DNA of 64,000 bases from Flavobacterium hydrophilum (GCF_003202405.1 NZ_QJHL01000001.1:620001-684000), one strand, 5' to 3'. Shown: positions 9,679 to 19,269, numbered from the stretch's first letter. The notes: generated by a model not told the origin, from the letters alone. Program-made: numbers and translations.

Positions 9679-11367
9679 TCAATCCCCAAGAGGAACCGTT
9701 ATTTTAATAGAAGTACCCTCATTTATTTTTGATTTAACTCTAAAATGTCCATTCAGATTGTTTATTCGGGCTTTTATCTGATTAAGGCCAAATCCTTCAA
9801 CAAAATTAAAATCATTAATATCAAATCCTTTTCCGTTATCAGTTATTTTAATAATTAATTCATTGTTACTTTCTGATAATGAAACTTCAGCCCTGTTGGC
9901 CTCACTGTGTTTTATGATATTATTGAGAAGTTCTGAAATGATAAAATAAAGTCTCGTTTCGAATTTTTCCGGATATCTTTTTTTGTTTGAAATGGTATTT
10001 AGATATTCAAAGTGTAAATTTGAATTTGAGTATTTTTCGCATAAATCATCCAGTGCATATAACAATCCGAAACGAACCAATAAAGTAGGCAGAAGATCAT
10101 GCGAAAGATCCCTTACTTTATCATGTGTTTCATCGAGAATAAATTTTGTTTTTATGATTTCATCAGGAACACTACTGTGTTGTGATAAAAACACATTTAA
10201 ATGCATGCCTGCAGATGACAAAGAAGCACTAATAGTGTCGTGTAAAAACAAAGCGACTTTTTTTCGTTCACTTTCCTGCCCGTCGATGCTGGCATTAATT
10301 ATATTTTGGTGAATTTTATTTTGAATGTTTTTTATCCTGTTTTTTTGTTTCAGCTTGGTGTATTGATAAAAAAAGTAAAAAAAGATAGTTATGATAAGAA
10401 ATAAAATAACAATGATGCTGAAAGCTTTTTTGTGTTGTGACTGTTCTTCAAGCAATATTTTTTGCTTGTTTTTATATTCTGTTTCTATTTTGTCAACTTC
10501 TCTTTTGTATTCATCCAATTCAAGATTAACTCCGGCAAGTTTTGTTTTTTTTTGTTTTGCCAAAGAGGTTATTTCCTCGGTAAGCCGATTGAATTCTATT
10601 ATATTTTCATAAGCTTTTTCATAATTCTTATTTTTAAATAAAAAAGAAGCATATTTTTGATGTGTTATGGATAAATCAAATTTTTCAGAACTTTTATTAC
10701 CTAATTTTATAGCTTTTAAAAAATAAAAATTTGCTTTTACAGTATCGTTTACATGATCATAATAAACTCCGTTTAACATATTTAGGGCAACGACTGTTGA
10801 TTCATCCCCATGCTGTTTAAATTGATTTATATACTTGAAATACTCTAAACTTTTGTCGAAATTTCCAATCTCAAAATAAGCCCATGTGATGTTAAGTTTT
10901 CTAAGATATATTTTAAGTTTATCGGATGATTTATTACTATATTCAAGAGCTTTTTTATAGTGAATTATGCCTTGATTGTATTCCTTTTTTTCAAAGAAAT
11001 AGATATTTGCTAAATTGTTATTGATTCTTCCTTTAAAGGTGTTATTGTCTGTTTTATCAATGTAGTATAAGGCTTTCAGGTAAAAGGTAAATGCTTTGTC
11101 AAGCATAAGTAAATTATCAAAATTTACTCCTATTAAATTATAAGAGCGTGCAATTAAATTATTATCATTAATAGCGATGGCATTTTTTAAAGCGGTTCTC
11201 GATTGTGCTAAAGATTTTGCATAGTCTTGATTTTTCCAATTTTTAGTTGCATCAGTTACTAATTTCTCAATTTCATTTTTAGAAAGGGCTTTGTTTTGAG
11301 AATAAAAAGAGTTGCTAAAACAAATTAGTAATATAATCAATAATGAAATAATCCTTGCTCTACGCAT
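9679..11367 (-). CDS. TPR-containing sensor histidine kinase, copy 1
   Basis: This 562-residue protein has a signal sequence or first helix (about 5-23), then tetratricopeptide repeats over about residues 35-250. A coiled coil (about 255-305) follows, then one membrane helix (about 308-330), a HisKA_3-type dimerisation domain and a C-terminal HATPase domain. The phospho-acceptor motif is ERKKVALFLHDTIS (His376). ATPase motifs are ELLNNIIKHS (N box), DNGKGFD (G1) and EGFGLNQI (G2). The NarX/DesK-type output fits the NarL-family regulator at 13834-14499. The TPR part would lie outside the inner membrane, where TPRs often bind peptides. It is a close paralogue of the kinase at 11988-13676, nearly identical in the catalytic half and more diverged in the TPR half. 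Confidence 0.93.
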   Translation of the reverse strand: MRRARIISLLIILLICFSNSFYSQNKALSKNEIEKLVTDATKNWKNQDYAKSLAQSRTALKNAIAINDNNLIARSYNLIGVNFDNLLMLDKAFTFYLKALYYIDKTDNNTFKGRINNNLANIYFFEKKEYNQGIIHYKKALEYSNKSSDKLKIYLRKLNITWAYFEIGNFDKSLEYFKYINQFKQHGDESTVVALNMLNGVYYDHVNDTVKANFYFLKAIKLGNKSSEKFDLSITHQKYASFLFKNKNYEKAYENIIEFNRLTEEITSLAKQKKTKLAGVNLELDEYKREVDKIETEYKNKQKILLEEQSQHKKAFSIIVILFLIITIFFYFFYQYTKLKQKNRIKNIQNKIHQNIINASIDGQESERKKVALFLHDTISASLSSAGMHLNVFLSQHSSVPDEIIKTKFILDETHDKVRDLSHDLLPTLLVRFGLLYALDDLCEKYSNSNLHFEYLNTISNKKRYPEKFETRLYFIISELLNNIIKHSEANRAEVSLSESNNELIIKITDNGKGFDINDFNFVEGFGLNQIKARINNLNGHFRVKSKINEGTSIKITVPLGD

Positions 11368-11563
11368 TTATATAAATAATTTACATGTTAGTTTTTAACA
11401 TTTTGTTTCAAATTTAATAATTAAATTTATTCTTATTAAAAAAATATATATTATTATTGTAATGCAATTAGTCTTACAGTTGTTACTATGTGTCTGTATG
11501 AAATATAAAGCATGTTCTTTTAAATGTTTAAAAGGATGAAACATTTAATTTTTCTGAAGATTA

Positions 11564-11591
11564 TTGTAATTATATATAAATTGAAATTTTG
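11564..11591 (+). promoter_or_regulatory. Candidate promoter of the acidic mini-gene
   Basis: TTG at 11564-11566, a 17-bp spacer and AAATTTTG at 11584-11591 match the Bacteroidota TTG-N17-23-TAnnTTTG pattern with one mismatch (AA for TA). The start site would fall near 11598, about 67 nt upstream of the mini-gene ATG. The rest of 11368-11664 is AT-rich with no other recognisable feature. A TAAATTTG word on the minus strand at 11409-11416 may be the -7 box of the kinase gene starting at 11367. Confidence 0.4.
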
Positions 11592-11664
11592 AAGTATTCC
11601 CACCTAAGAAATAATTCAAAAGTTTTTAAATGATTAAGAAAATTTAACTTAAATAAAAACAATT

Positions 11665-11805
11665 ATGATCAAGAGATTTTTAGAAGTAGAGGAAATTTAT
11701 GATTTAGCGAGCGACGAACAAACAAAGTTCTATTTTGCAGATGAACAAGAAGAAGAGGAAGAAGAAGAAGAGAAAGATAGAAAAGGAGGAAAGGTAGAAG
11801 CTTAA
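11665..11805 (+). CDS. 46-codon acidic mini-protein between the paralogous kinases
   Basis: ATG at 11665 to TAA at 11803-11805 encodes a 46-residue protein. It begins MIKRFLEVEEIYDL, contains eight consecutive Glu (residues 29-36) and ends KDRKGGKVEA. An A-rich stretch precedes the ATG, as is usual for Bacteroidota starts. A candidate promoter lies upstream and a clear intrinsic terminator follows at 11907-11936, so the unit looks transcribed. It runs opposite to both flanking TPR kinase genes. I recognise no family. The amphipathic start, acidic middle and Gly-Gly near the C-terminus recall peptide precursors, but only four residues follow the Gly-Gly, so a cleaved core peptide is doubtful. 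Function unknown. Confidence 0.5.
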   Translation: MIKRFLEVEEIYDLASDEQTKFYFADEQEEEEEEEEKDRKGGKVEA

Positions 11806-11906
11806 TGACTAAAATATAACTATTATATAATTTGCGATTTTTTCTCTTCAATATGATTGAAAAAAAACAGTTAAGATTATAAAGACTAATCCGTTGTAAT
11901 AATAAA

Positions 11907-11936
11907 CAAACGCTTCTATTTTAGAAGCGTTTTTTG
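11907..11936 (+). terminator. Intrinsic terminator after the acidic mini-gene
   Basis: The hairpin AACGCTTCTA-ttt-TAGAAGCGTT is followed by a run of T on the plus strand. It lies about 100 bp downstream of the mini-gene stop and 52 bp beyond the end of the convergent kinase gene, so it may serve both directions. Confidence 0.8.
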
Positions 11937-11987
11937 TTGAAAGTATAAACTTCTAAATTTAAAAATTACAAATCGGGAGAAACTAAT

Positions 11988-13676
11988 TTATCCATTTAAA
12001 GGCACACTAATCATAATTAAAGTTCCTTCATTTATTTTTGATTTTACATCAAATTGTCCATTGAGGTTATTTATCCTGGCTTTGATTTGATTAAGGCCAA
12101 ATCCTTCCACAAAATTAAATTTATTGGTATCGAAACCCTTTCCGTTATCTGTAATTTCAATAATCATTTCGTTATTGTTTTCAATCAGTGAAATTTCGGC
12201 TTTACTCGCCTGACTGTGTTTGATGATGTTATTTAAAAGCTCAGAAATGATAAAATAGAGCCTCGTTTCAAATTTTTCAGTATATCTTTTTTTGATCGGA
12301 ATGGTATTCTGGTATTCAAAATGCAAAGTAGAATTAGAGTATTTTTCACATAAATCATCCAGAGCATATAACAATCCAAAACGTGCCAATAAGGTAGGGA
12401 TAAGATCATGCGAAAGATCCCGGACCTTATCATGGGTTTCATCTAATATTAATTTTGTTTTTGTAATTTCAGCAGGAAGGCTGTCATGTTGTGATAAAAA
12501 AACATTGAGGTGCATTCCTGCAGATGATAAGGAAGCACTGATTGTATCATGCAAAAATAAAGCAACTTTTTTACGTTCGCTTTCCTGTCCGTCAATGCTG
12601 GCATTAATTATGTTTTGATTTATCTTATTCTGAATATCTTTTATTCTGTTTTTTTGTTTCAGCTTTGTGTTTTGATAAAAAAAGTAAAACAAAATAAGGC
12701 TAATGAGGAATAATGACAAGATAATAGTTGTCATCTTGTTTTTACGGGCACTTTCAGAATGAAATAATTTTTCCCTCTTTTTGCTTTCAATCCCCATCTT
12801 GTCTATCTCTCTTTTGTATTCATCAATTTCGAGATTAATTCCGGCGATTTTTGCTTTTTTGGCCTTGTCTTGGAGGTTTATTTCGTCGTTTAACTCCTGA
12901 AAGGCTTTTAGGTTTTTATAAGCCGCTTCAAAGTTTTTATTTTTAGATAAAAATTTTGAATACTCCTGATAAATGTAGGATAAATCGGATTTTTCGTCGT
13001 ATTTTATGGCGTTTTGTATCCCTTTTTTAAAACTGTAATCTGCTTTTGGATTGTCATTTTTGTAGGTATAATACATGCCATTGAGCATGTCAGTAACAGC
13101 AGCAGTGGTTTCAATACCATATCTATGATTGTATTTATTGATGTATTTTAAATAAGGATACCCTTCAGGAAAACGTCCAATATCAAAATAGGCCCATGCA
13201 ATATTGAGTTTGGTCAGAAAAACTTGCGAAGAATCTTTAACTGCCCTGCTATAGTATAACGATTTGATATAGTAAGAAATTCCTTTTTCGTATTTCTTCT
13301 TGTCAAAGCAATAGATATTACCAATGTTATTGTAAAGCCAGTTTTGAAGCTCTAAATTATTAGATTTTTCAGCATATATTAAACTTTTTTGGTAATAAAA
13401 CAGTGCCTTGTCAGGTTCCGATATTCCATCAAAATTGGCTGCAATTGTATTGTATGATCGGGCAATTAAATTGTTGTTTCGTGATAAAAGAGAATGATTT
13501 AAGAGCTGCCTGGACTGTATTAGCGATTTCTCGTAGTCTTCTTTGTGTAGATTAGTAGTTGCTTCGTTATAAAGTTTTAGTAATTCTTTTTCTGTAAAGC
13601 TTTTTTTTTGGCCTATAGCAGGAATGCAAAAAAGTAATATCAAAAAAAGACTTATAAAATTGCGAAAAGCCAACAT
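11988..13676 (-). CDS. TPR-containing sensor histidine kinase, copy 2
   Basis: This is also 562 residues, with the same layout as copy 1: signal or first helix, TPR repeats (about 35-250), coiled coil, one membrane helix (about 308-330), HisKA_3 domain and HATPase. The phospho-acceptor is again His376 in ERKKVALFLHDTIS, and the N box ELLNNIIKHS and DNGKGFD are conserved. The C-terminal 240 residues are nearly the same as copy 1, while the TPR sensor part differs much more. This suggests tandem duplication with diversification of the input. It lies 157 bp downstream of the NarL-type regulator gene on the same strand, which is the likely shared output partner. Confidence 0.93.
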   Translation of the reverse strand: MLAFRNFISLFLILLFCIPAIGQKKSFTEKELLKLYNEATTNLHKEDYEKSLIQSRQLLNHSLLSRNNNLIARSYNTIAANFDGISEPDKALFYYQKSLIYAEKSNNLELQNWLYNNIGNIYCFDKKKYEKGISYYIKSLYYSRAVKDSSQVFLTKLNIAWAYFDIGRFPEGYPYLKYINKYNHRYGIETTAAVTDMLNGMYYTYKNDNPKADYSFKKGIQNAIKYDEKSDLSYIYQEYSKFLSKNKNFEAAYKNLKAFQELNDEINLQDKAKKAKIAGINLEIDEYKREIDKMGIESKKREKLFHSESARKNKMTTIILSLFLISLILFYFFYQNTKLKQKNRIKDIQNKINQNIINASIDGQESERKKVALFLHDTISASLSSAGMHLNVFLSQHDSLPAEITKTKLILDETHDKVRDLSHDLIPTLLARFGLLYALDDLCEKYSNSTLHFEYQNTIPIKKRYTEKFETRLYFIISELLNNIIKHSQASKAEISLIENNNEMIIEITDNGKGFDTNKFNFVEGFGLNQIKARINNLNGQFDVKSKINEGTLIMISVPLNG

Positions 13677-13833
13677 AGTAAAAAATTAGTGGATAAAAAT
13701 ATAGTTTATAAATTTAAAATCAAATGTGTTATAATTGAATGTTGTGTTTTTCTAAAAAAAAAACATGATTTTAAATACTCTATGATTGGCGATATGGTGA
13801 GAAAGACTAATTTGTAAATTATGAAGCCTGCTT

Positions 13834-14499
13834 TTAAGATTTTATCAAATTGTTTTTAATGGCATATTTTACAAGTCCAATAGTATTTTTTGTCTGTAGT
13901 TTTTTCATAATATTTTTACGATGCGTTTCTACCGTATTGGTACTGATAAACAACTGTTCACTAATTTCTTTACCACTGTATTCAAGTGAAATCAGAGTTA
14001 CAATTTCCAATTCACGACAAGTTAAAATTGAATTTTCAGGAATGATGTTCTTTTTGTTTAATTTAGGATTGTTTTCTGTAAAAGTATTGAAGATTTTTTC
14101 TCTTACTGAGTTGCAAAAATATTCTTCTCCCTGATTTACTACTTCAATAGCTTCAATTATATTTTCGCCCGCACATTTTTTTGTCAGATAACCACTGGCA
14201 CCTAAATTCATTACTTCCCTGATGATTTTTAAATCATCATAGCTGGACAGGATGATAACTTTGCAAGGATACCCTTTTTGATGAAACTCTTTTAAAACTT
14301 CGATGCCGTCTTTTTCAGGCATACTCAGATCAAGTACAAGGATTTGGGCCTTATTGGCTGTTACTTCATCAAAAATATTCAAACCGTTAGAGGATGAACC
14401 TACAATTTCGAATTCAGAAACAGTACTTAATAAATTGGTTAATCCATCAATAAGTACTAAATGGTCATCAGCGAGATGTATTTTTATTTTATGTGTCAT
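13834..14499 (-). CDS. NarL/FixJ-family response regulator
   Basis: This 221-residue cytosolic regulator has a receiver domain (about 5-125) and a LuxR-type helix-turn-helix. The receiver shows the acidic pair Asp11-Asp12, the phospho-acceptor Asp57 in LVLDLSMPEKDG and a conserved Lys in GYLTKK. The C-terminal domain carries LTCRELEIVTL and STNTVETHRKNIMKKL. It is encoded immediately upstream of the two TPR histidine kinases on the same strand and is the natural partner for both. Targets cannot be read from the sequence. A TAATTTCG word upstream resembles a -7 box with one mismatch. Confidence 0.95.
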   Translation of the reverse strand: MTHKIKIHLADDHLVLIDGLTNLLSTVSEFEIVGSSSNGLNIFDEVTANKAQILVLDLSMPEKDGIEVLKEFHQKGYPCKVIILSSYDDLKIIREVMNLGASGYLTKKCAGENIIEAIEVVNQGEEYFCNSVREKIFNTFTENNPKLNKKNIIPENSILTCRELEIVTLISLEYSGKEISEQLFISTNTVETHRKNIMKKLQTKNTIGLVKYAIKNNLIKS

Positions 14500-14602
14500 A
14501 AATAAATTGAAATAACAAAAGCGAAATTATGAAAATTCTACTTAAAAGATTGGATTTCTAAAGTTTATTTTCTTTGATTGATAGTAAATGTAGTGAATTT
14601 TC

Positions 14603-14636
14603 CACAAAAAAACCCGAATCTTACAATTCGGGTTCT
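14603..14636 (-). terminator. Intrinsic terminator of the DUF4293 gene
   Basis: On the minus strand the hairpin AACCCGAAT-tgtaag-ATTCGGGTT is followed by a run of seven T. It lies about 30 bp downstream of the DUF4293 stop codon. Confidence 0.85.
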
Positions 14637-14664
14637 CTTCGCGCAATAAACTAAGTTTATAGGT

Positions 14665-15081
14665 TTATCTCAAACGATCCACAGATTTTACAAGATCTTC
14701 ATCCTTTTTGATGGCCTTATTAGCTAAAACTAATAACACGATAGCAACAATAGGAAGAAACATCCCAATACCTTTCTCAGAAACCGCGTTAACAGTTTCT
14801 CCAGATAAATTTAGTGAACGGTAAACAAATAATCCTAATAAAATTAAATTTAATAAGATGTTCAGTCTGCCCATAACAAACTGATTTTGTCTTTTTTTGT
14901 ATGATATAATACTGATAATCGTTAACATGGTACTCAAACCTAAAAGTACAGTGTAGAGCTGATCCTGCATAAAATAAAAAGCTTTTCCATTATTTAATGT
15001 CCAAAGAGGAATAAAAAACAACAAAACGCCTGTAATTAAAAAGGTAAGGAGTAAATATATAGTTTGAATTCGTTGTAGCAT
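14665..15081 (-). CDS. DUF4293 family four-helix membrane protein
   Basis: This 138-residue protein starts MLQRIQTIYLLL, the usual opening of the DUF4293 family, and shows four hydrophobic helices (about 7-27, 43-60, 72-92, 106-123) with a charged C-terminal tail. The family is found in Bacteroidota and its function is not established. It is divergent from rho across a 187-bp gap, an arrangement I associate with flavobacteria. A terminator follows directly. Confidence 0.85.
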   Translation of the reverse strand: MLQRIQTIYLLLTFLITGVLLFFIPLWTLNNGKAFYFMQDQLYTVLLGLSTMLTIISIISYKKRQNQFVMGRLNILLNLILLGLFVYRSLNLSGETVNAVSEKGIGMFLPIVAIVLLVLANKAIKKDEDLVKSVDRLR

Positions 15082-15268
15082 AATCTGAAATTGTTTTACA
15101 AAAATATATTTTCTTTTTTATAAATACTATTGTATGATTAAATTTTATTCGTATTATTGCATCATAATACCGTAAGCACTTCATACTGCGGTCAATTCAA
15201 AAAAATAATTATCTACCTATTCTTTTTACAGTATTTTCCGTTAAAATAATTAAATTCATAGAACATTC

Positions 15269-17095
15269 ATGTTTGACATTTCTGCATTAAAAGAAATGAA
15301 GCTTTCTGAGCTTCAAGAAATAGCTAAGTTAGCTAAAACTATAAAGTTTAATGGTGTTAAAAAAGACACTTTAATTTCTCAGATTTTAGCACACCAAGAA
15401 GCGACTGTAGCGCCGCCTGTCCCTACTGTTGATCAGGCAGAAATAGTTGATGACAAACCAAAAAGAGCCAGAATAGTTCCTGTGAAAAAAGCGGTAATTA
15501 GTAAAAATGCTCCCGTTTTAGAATTTGATAAGGTAGAAGAACCCCGTGAAGAAATACAAACTCCGGTTGTTTCAAAGCCAAATGCCAAAATTCAGGAAAA
15601 ACCAAAAACTGAGGAAACTGCTGAAAATAAAACAGTACAGAAAGTAGATAAAAAAGAACCAAAAATCGTAAAATTTAATAAATCAGCTTACGAGAAAAAG
15701 GTTGCTCAACAAAAAGAGAAAGAAGCCGAAAAAGAAGAAAATGTTGTAGAGGAAGTTAAGGAAACTGTTGAAAACCAATTGCCAACAGCTGAAAAAACAG
15801 AGGCAGCTGCTCCGGTAAAAAAGATTAATCCTAATCAGAATAAAAATCAAAATCTTAACCAAAACCCGAATCAGAATCAGAATCCAAATCAAAACGGGAA
15901 TGGAAATGGAAATAACGGAAACCAAAATCCAAATCATAAAAATAAAAAGAATAATAATTTCAGGGATTCAGACTTTGAATTTGACGGAATTATCGAAAGT
16001 GAAGGAGTTCTTGAAATGATGCCCGATGGATACGGTTTCTTGCGTTCATCAGATTATAATTATTTAGCTTCTCCGGATGATATTTATCTATCCACTTCAC
16101 AAATCAGGTTATTCGGTCTTAAAACCGGAGATACCGTAAAAGGAGTGGTTCGTCCTCCAAAAGAAGGAGAGAAATTTTTTCCATTAGTTCGTGTATTAAA
16201 AATTAACGGACATGATCCGCAGGTAGTTCGCGACAGAGTTTCTTTTGAACATCTGACACCTGTTTTTCCTTCTGAAAAATTCAAATTAGCCGAAAAAGGC
16301 AGTTCTATATCCACCCGAATTATTGATTTATTTTCTCCAATCGGAAAAGGGCAGCGTGGTATGATAGTCGCACAACCGAAAACCGGTAAAACAATGTTGC
16401 TAAAAGATATTGCTAATGCGATTGCAGCAAATCATCCTGAAGTTTATTTAATCGTTCTTTTGATTGATGAGCGTCCTGAAGAGGTTACAGACATGCAGAG
16501 AAGTGTACGTGGAGAAGTTATTGCTTCGACTTTTGACAGAGAGCCACAGGAACACGTGAAAATTGCTAATATTGTGCTTGAAAAAGCAAAACGTCTGGTA
16601 GAATGCGGACATGATGTTGTGATTCTTTTAGATTCAATTACCCGTTTGGCAAGAGCATACAATACAGTACAGCCAGCGTCAGGAAAAGTATTAAGTGGTG
16701 GTGTTGATGCTAATGCATTACAAAAACCAAAACGTTTCTTTGGAGCGGCAAGAAATGTAGAAAACGGAGGTTCATTAAGTATCATCGCAACTGCATTAAC
16801 TGAAACAGGCTCTAAAATGGATGAAGTTATCTTCGAAGAATTTAAAGGAACAGGTAACATGGAGCTTCAGCTGGATCGTAAAATTGCAAATAAACGTATT
16901 TTTCCTGCAATTGATCTTACATCTTCAAGTACTCGTCGTGATGATTTATTGCTGGATGAAAAAACATTACAAAGAATGTGGATTATGCGTAAATATCTTT
17001 CTGATATGAACCCGGTAGAATCTATGGATTTTGTTAACGATCGTTTCAAGAAAACCAGAAATAACGAAGAGTTTTTGATTTCTATGAATGATTAG
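15269..17095 (+). CDS. rho: Transcription termination factor Rho with Asn-rich disordered insertion
   Basis: This is a 608-residue Rho against about 420 in E. coli. An N-terminal Rho_N helical domain (about 1-45) is followed by a long insertion (about 50-230): first Lys/Glu/Val-rich, then a strongly Asn/Gln/Gly-rich stretch at about 188-230. Next come the RNA-binding cold-shock domain ([16 protein letters not shown]) and the hexameric ATPase with Walker A in [23 protein letters not shown], and the R/Q-loop region. Rho ends transcription of untranslated RNA. Long disordered Rho insertions are known in Bacteroidota and, in Bacteroides, have been tied to phase separation. The gene ends in a strong hairpin terminator. 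The 15082-15268 gap shows no clear consensus promoter. Confidence 0.97.
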   Translation: MFDISALKEMKLSELQEIAKLAKTIKFNGVKKDTLISQILAHQEATVAPPVPTVDQAEIVDDKPKRARIVPVKKAVISKNAPVLEFDKVEEPREEIQTPVVSKPNAKIQEKPKTEETAENKTVQKVDKKEPKIVKFNKSAYEKKVAQQKEKEAEKEENVVEEVKETVENQLPTAEKTEAAAPVKKINPNQNKNQNLNQNPNQNQNPNQNGNGNGNNGNQNPNHKNKKNNNFRDSDFEFDGIIESEGVLEMMPDGYGFLRSSDYNYLASPDDIYLSTSQIRLFGLKTGDTVKGVVRPPKEGEKFFPLVRVLKINGHDPQVVRDRVSFEHLTPVFPSEKFKLAEKGSSISTRIIDLFSPIGKGQRGMIVAQPKTGKTMLLKDIANAIAANHPEVYLIVLLIDERPEEVTDMQRSVRGEVIASTFDREPQEHVKIANIVLEKAKRLVECGHDVVILLDSITRLARAYNTVQPASGKVLSGGVDANALQKPKRFFGAARNVENGGSLSIIATALTETGSKMDEVIFEEFKGTGNMELQLDRKIANKRIFPAIDLTSSSTRRDDLLLDEKTLQRMWIMRKYLSDMNPVESMDFVNDRFKKTRNNEEFLISMND

Positions 17096-17171
17096 TAAGG
17101 GACAAAGGTTTGGAGGTTCAAAGTTATAAAGTTTTTAAAAATTTAATAAACTTCTGAATTTAGATATATAA

Positions 17172-17208
17172 ATAAAAAGGATGAGTTTTAACTCATCCTT
17201 TTTTTATT
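17172..17208. terminator. Bidirectional terminator between rho and the M28 peptidase
   Basis: The perfect hairpin AAAAAGGATGAGTT-tt-AACTCATCCTTTTT with T/A runs on both sides sits between convergent genes. It is flanked by CAAAGTT and CAACTTTG repeat words (about 17117 and 17236) that form an outer inverted repeat. Confidence 0.85.
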
Positions 17209-17271
17209 GTTTAAGATTTCCAAGACCTATGAAGCTTTGCAACTTTGAGCCTTAGTATCTAAAATAGAAAT

Positions 17272-18288
17272 CTATTTTTTATCAACTACTGGGCGATTCT
17301 CTCTATTTGCCAACTCCCATGCAACAACAAAAGCAAGTTGGGTTCTTTTGGTTAAAGCATCATATTCAATTTTTTCTGCTATATCATCTTTTCCGTGGTA
17401 ATCTTCATGGACTCCATTAAAAAAGAAAACGGCTGGAATGCCATGTTTTGCAAAATTATAATGATCAGAGCGCTCATAAAAACGGTTAGGGTCTTTAGGA
17501 TCGTTAAATTTAAAATCCAAGTCCATTTTGATATATTTGTCATTTTGTGACACAACAGCATTATGTAAATCTGTAGACAATCTGTTGGCTCCAATAACAT
17601 AAACATAGTTGTTTGTTTTAGCATGCTCTACATCACGGCGGCCAATCATATCAATATTAATATCAGCAACTGTATTTGCTAACGGGAATAATGGATTTTC
17701 AGAGTAATATCTTGAACCATGCAATCCGTGCTCTTCGCCTGTTACGTGAAGAAATAAAATTGAACGTTTTGGTCCGTGTCCGTCTTTTTTTGCTTTTGCA
17801 AAAGCCTTCGCCATTTCTAATAAAGCTACTGTTCCTGAACCATCATCATCGGCACCATTAAAAACTTCACCATTTTGAATGCCTACATGGTCGTAATGGG
17901 CTGAGATTACCAAAACTTCATTCGGTTTTTCTGAGCCTTCAATATAAGCCCAGATGTTTTCTGAATCTGGCAAGTTCTCATTGCGTCTTGCATTTAAAAA
18001 AGATGCCGGAATATGTTGATAATAGTCAGTTGCTCCTTTAGGAAATGAAATTCCATTTTCCTTGTATTGTTCAATCATGTAAAGTCCCGCTTTCTTTTGT
18101 CCTTTTGATCCGGTTTCGCGACCTTCCATTTCATCAGAAGCAACAACGTAAAGCATTTCTTTCAGGTCTTTTTCTTTAATGACCTTTATGTATTTGGTTG
18201 GGTCAGAATTATCTTTATAAGTAACCGATTGAGTGTTTTTACATGAAAATGCAGAAGCAATTAATAATAGAAATACAATTTTTTTCAT
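17272..18288 (-). CDS. M28-family zinc aminopeptidase, lipoprotein
   Basis: This 338-residue protein begins with a lipoprotein signal (MKKIVFLLLIASAFSC), so Cys16 is probably lipidated and the protein membrane-anchored in the periplasm or outer membrane. All M28 zinc motifs are intact: SAHYDHVG (His, Asp), GADDDGSGT (bridging Asp), TGEEHGLHGS (catalytic Glu-Glu), NIDMIGR (Asp) and SDHYNF (His). The family removes N-terminal residues from peptides. It forms a minus-strand series with the DUF3667 gene, which ends 9 bp upstream. It is a useful contrast to the degenerate M28-like protein at 56188-57447. Confidence 0.94.
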   Translation of the reverse strand: MKKIVFLLLIASAFSCKNTQSVTYKDNSDPTKYIKVIKEKDLKEMLYVVASDEMEGRETGSKGQKKAGLYMIEQYKENGISFPKGATDYYQHIPASFLNARRNENLPDSENIWAYIEGSEKPNEVLVISAHYDHVGIQNGEVFNGADDDGSGTVALLEMAKAFAKAKKDGHGPKRSILFLHVTGEEHGLHGSRYYSENPLFPLANTVADINIDMIGRRDVEHAKTNNYVYVIGANRLSTDLHNAVVSQNDKYIKMDLDFKFNDPKDPNRFYERSDHYNFAKHGIPAVFFFNGVHEDYHGKDDIAEKIEYDALTKRTQLAFVVAWELANRENRPVVDKK

Positions 18289-18297
18289 TATTTGTTT

Positions 18298-19269
18298 TTA
18301 GTGTATGTTTATAAATGTGTAAATAACATAAAGGGATAGTAAAAATATAATAAAAAGAGCGTTTATAATGAATAATATCGCGCTTTTAACAAAAGAAACT
18401 ATTCTGGATTCTCCATAAAAACGATGATGCGCAGGATAAAAATAATAACACATCCAGATTGTTCCGACAATGCCGGTAATGGTAGAAATAATACTCAACG
18501 GACTATCATCTCCAAAAAGACCGATAATCCTGTCAATCATAAACATTACAAGGAAAATCAGCAACAAAAATGAAAAATAATGAAGTGTAAAAATGCCATG
18601 ATCGAAATAATACCATTTCTTTTTATCATGAAACAGCCATAGGAAAAAGGCGAAAAAAGGCATAATTATAAAAAGGATCTTCGGGATATTGTGAGAAAAG
18701 GATTCTATGAATTTTTCAATTATTTCTTTCTTAGTAAACTTTTCAGTTATATGTACCGCTTTTTCATAAGTCCAATAAGAAAATGAGTTAAGCTTATTTT
18801 TCTCGTTGCCATATTTCTGAATAGAATCAATTTCTTTCATTGATTTTAAATGAAAATATTTATCATTGCTTCCTATGTCCCCCAACTTTATATTAGATTT
18901 AACCATCTCCGCATTCAATTCTTTTTCACTTTTATTAATATTTTCATTAACACTGCCGGGAAATATAGCAATTAATAAAAAAGTAATAAAACTGATAAAG
19001 ATATACAAACGAACAGGAGCTAAATAAGACAATCGCTTTCCTGAAAGGTATTCTTTTGTTAATGTCGCAGGTTTAAAGAGAAGGTTTTTAATGGTTTTCC
19101 AAAAAGCATTTTCGTAGTGTGTTAAGTCTTCAAAAAAATGAATAAAAAGATGGTGAAATGTTTTTCTGGAATCTGTGTTTTCCTGTCCGCAGTTAGGGCA
19201 GAATTTTTGCTCAACAAAATGACCGCAATTTAAACAGGTTTTATCTTCTCTAATCGGACTGTGTGACAT
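18298..19269 (-). CDS. DUF3667 membrane protein with N-terminal zinc ribbon
   Basis: The 323-residue product starts with a four-cysteine ribbon (CLNCGHFVEQKFCPNCG, residues 14-30), probably zinc-binding. The DUF3667 signature region follows (TFHHLFIHFFEDLTH and KPATLTKEYLSGKR), then about five hydrophobic helices toward the C-terminus. The family occurs in Bacteroidota and has no established function. The gene lies between the dienelactone hydrolase (32 bp) and M28 peptidase (9 bp) genes on the same strand and may be cotranscribed with them. Confidence 0.87.
   Translation of the reverse strand: MSHSPIREDKTCLNCGHFVEQKFCPNCGQENTDSRKTFHHLFIHFFEDLTHYENAFWKTIKNLLFKPATLTKEYLSGKRLSYLAPVRLYIFISFITFLLIAIFPGSVNENINKSEKELNAEMVKSNIKLGDIGSNDKYFHLKSMKEIDSIQKYGNEKNKLNSFSYWTYEKAVHITEKFTKKEIIEKFIESFSHNIPKILFIIMPFFAFFLWLFHDKKKWYYFDHGIFTLHYFSFLLLIFLVMFMIDRIIGLFGDDSPLSIISTITGIVGTIWMCYYFYPAHHRFYGESRIVSFVKSAILFIINALFIIFLLSLYVIYTFINIH

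Noticed and set aside
15683..15937. A long minus-strand frame inside rho encoding a hydrophobic Ile/Leu/Val-rich protein
   Set aside because: It is the reverse of the Asn/Lys-rich repeat region of rho; the hydrophobicity is a by-product of that composition.
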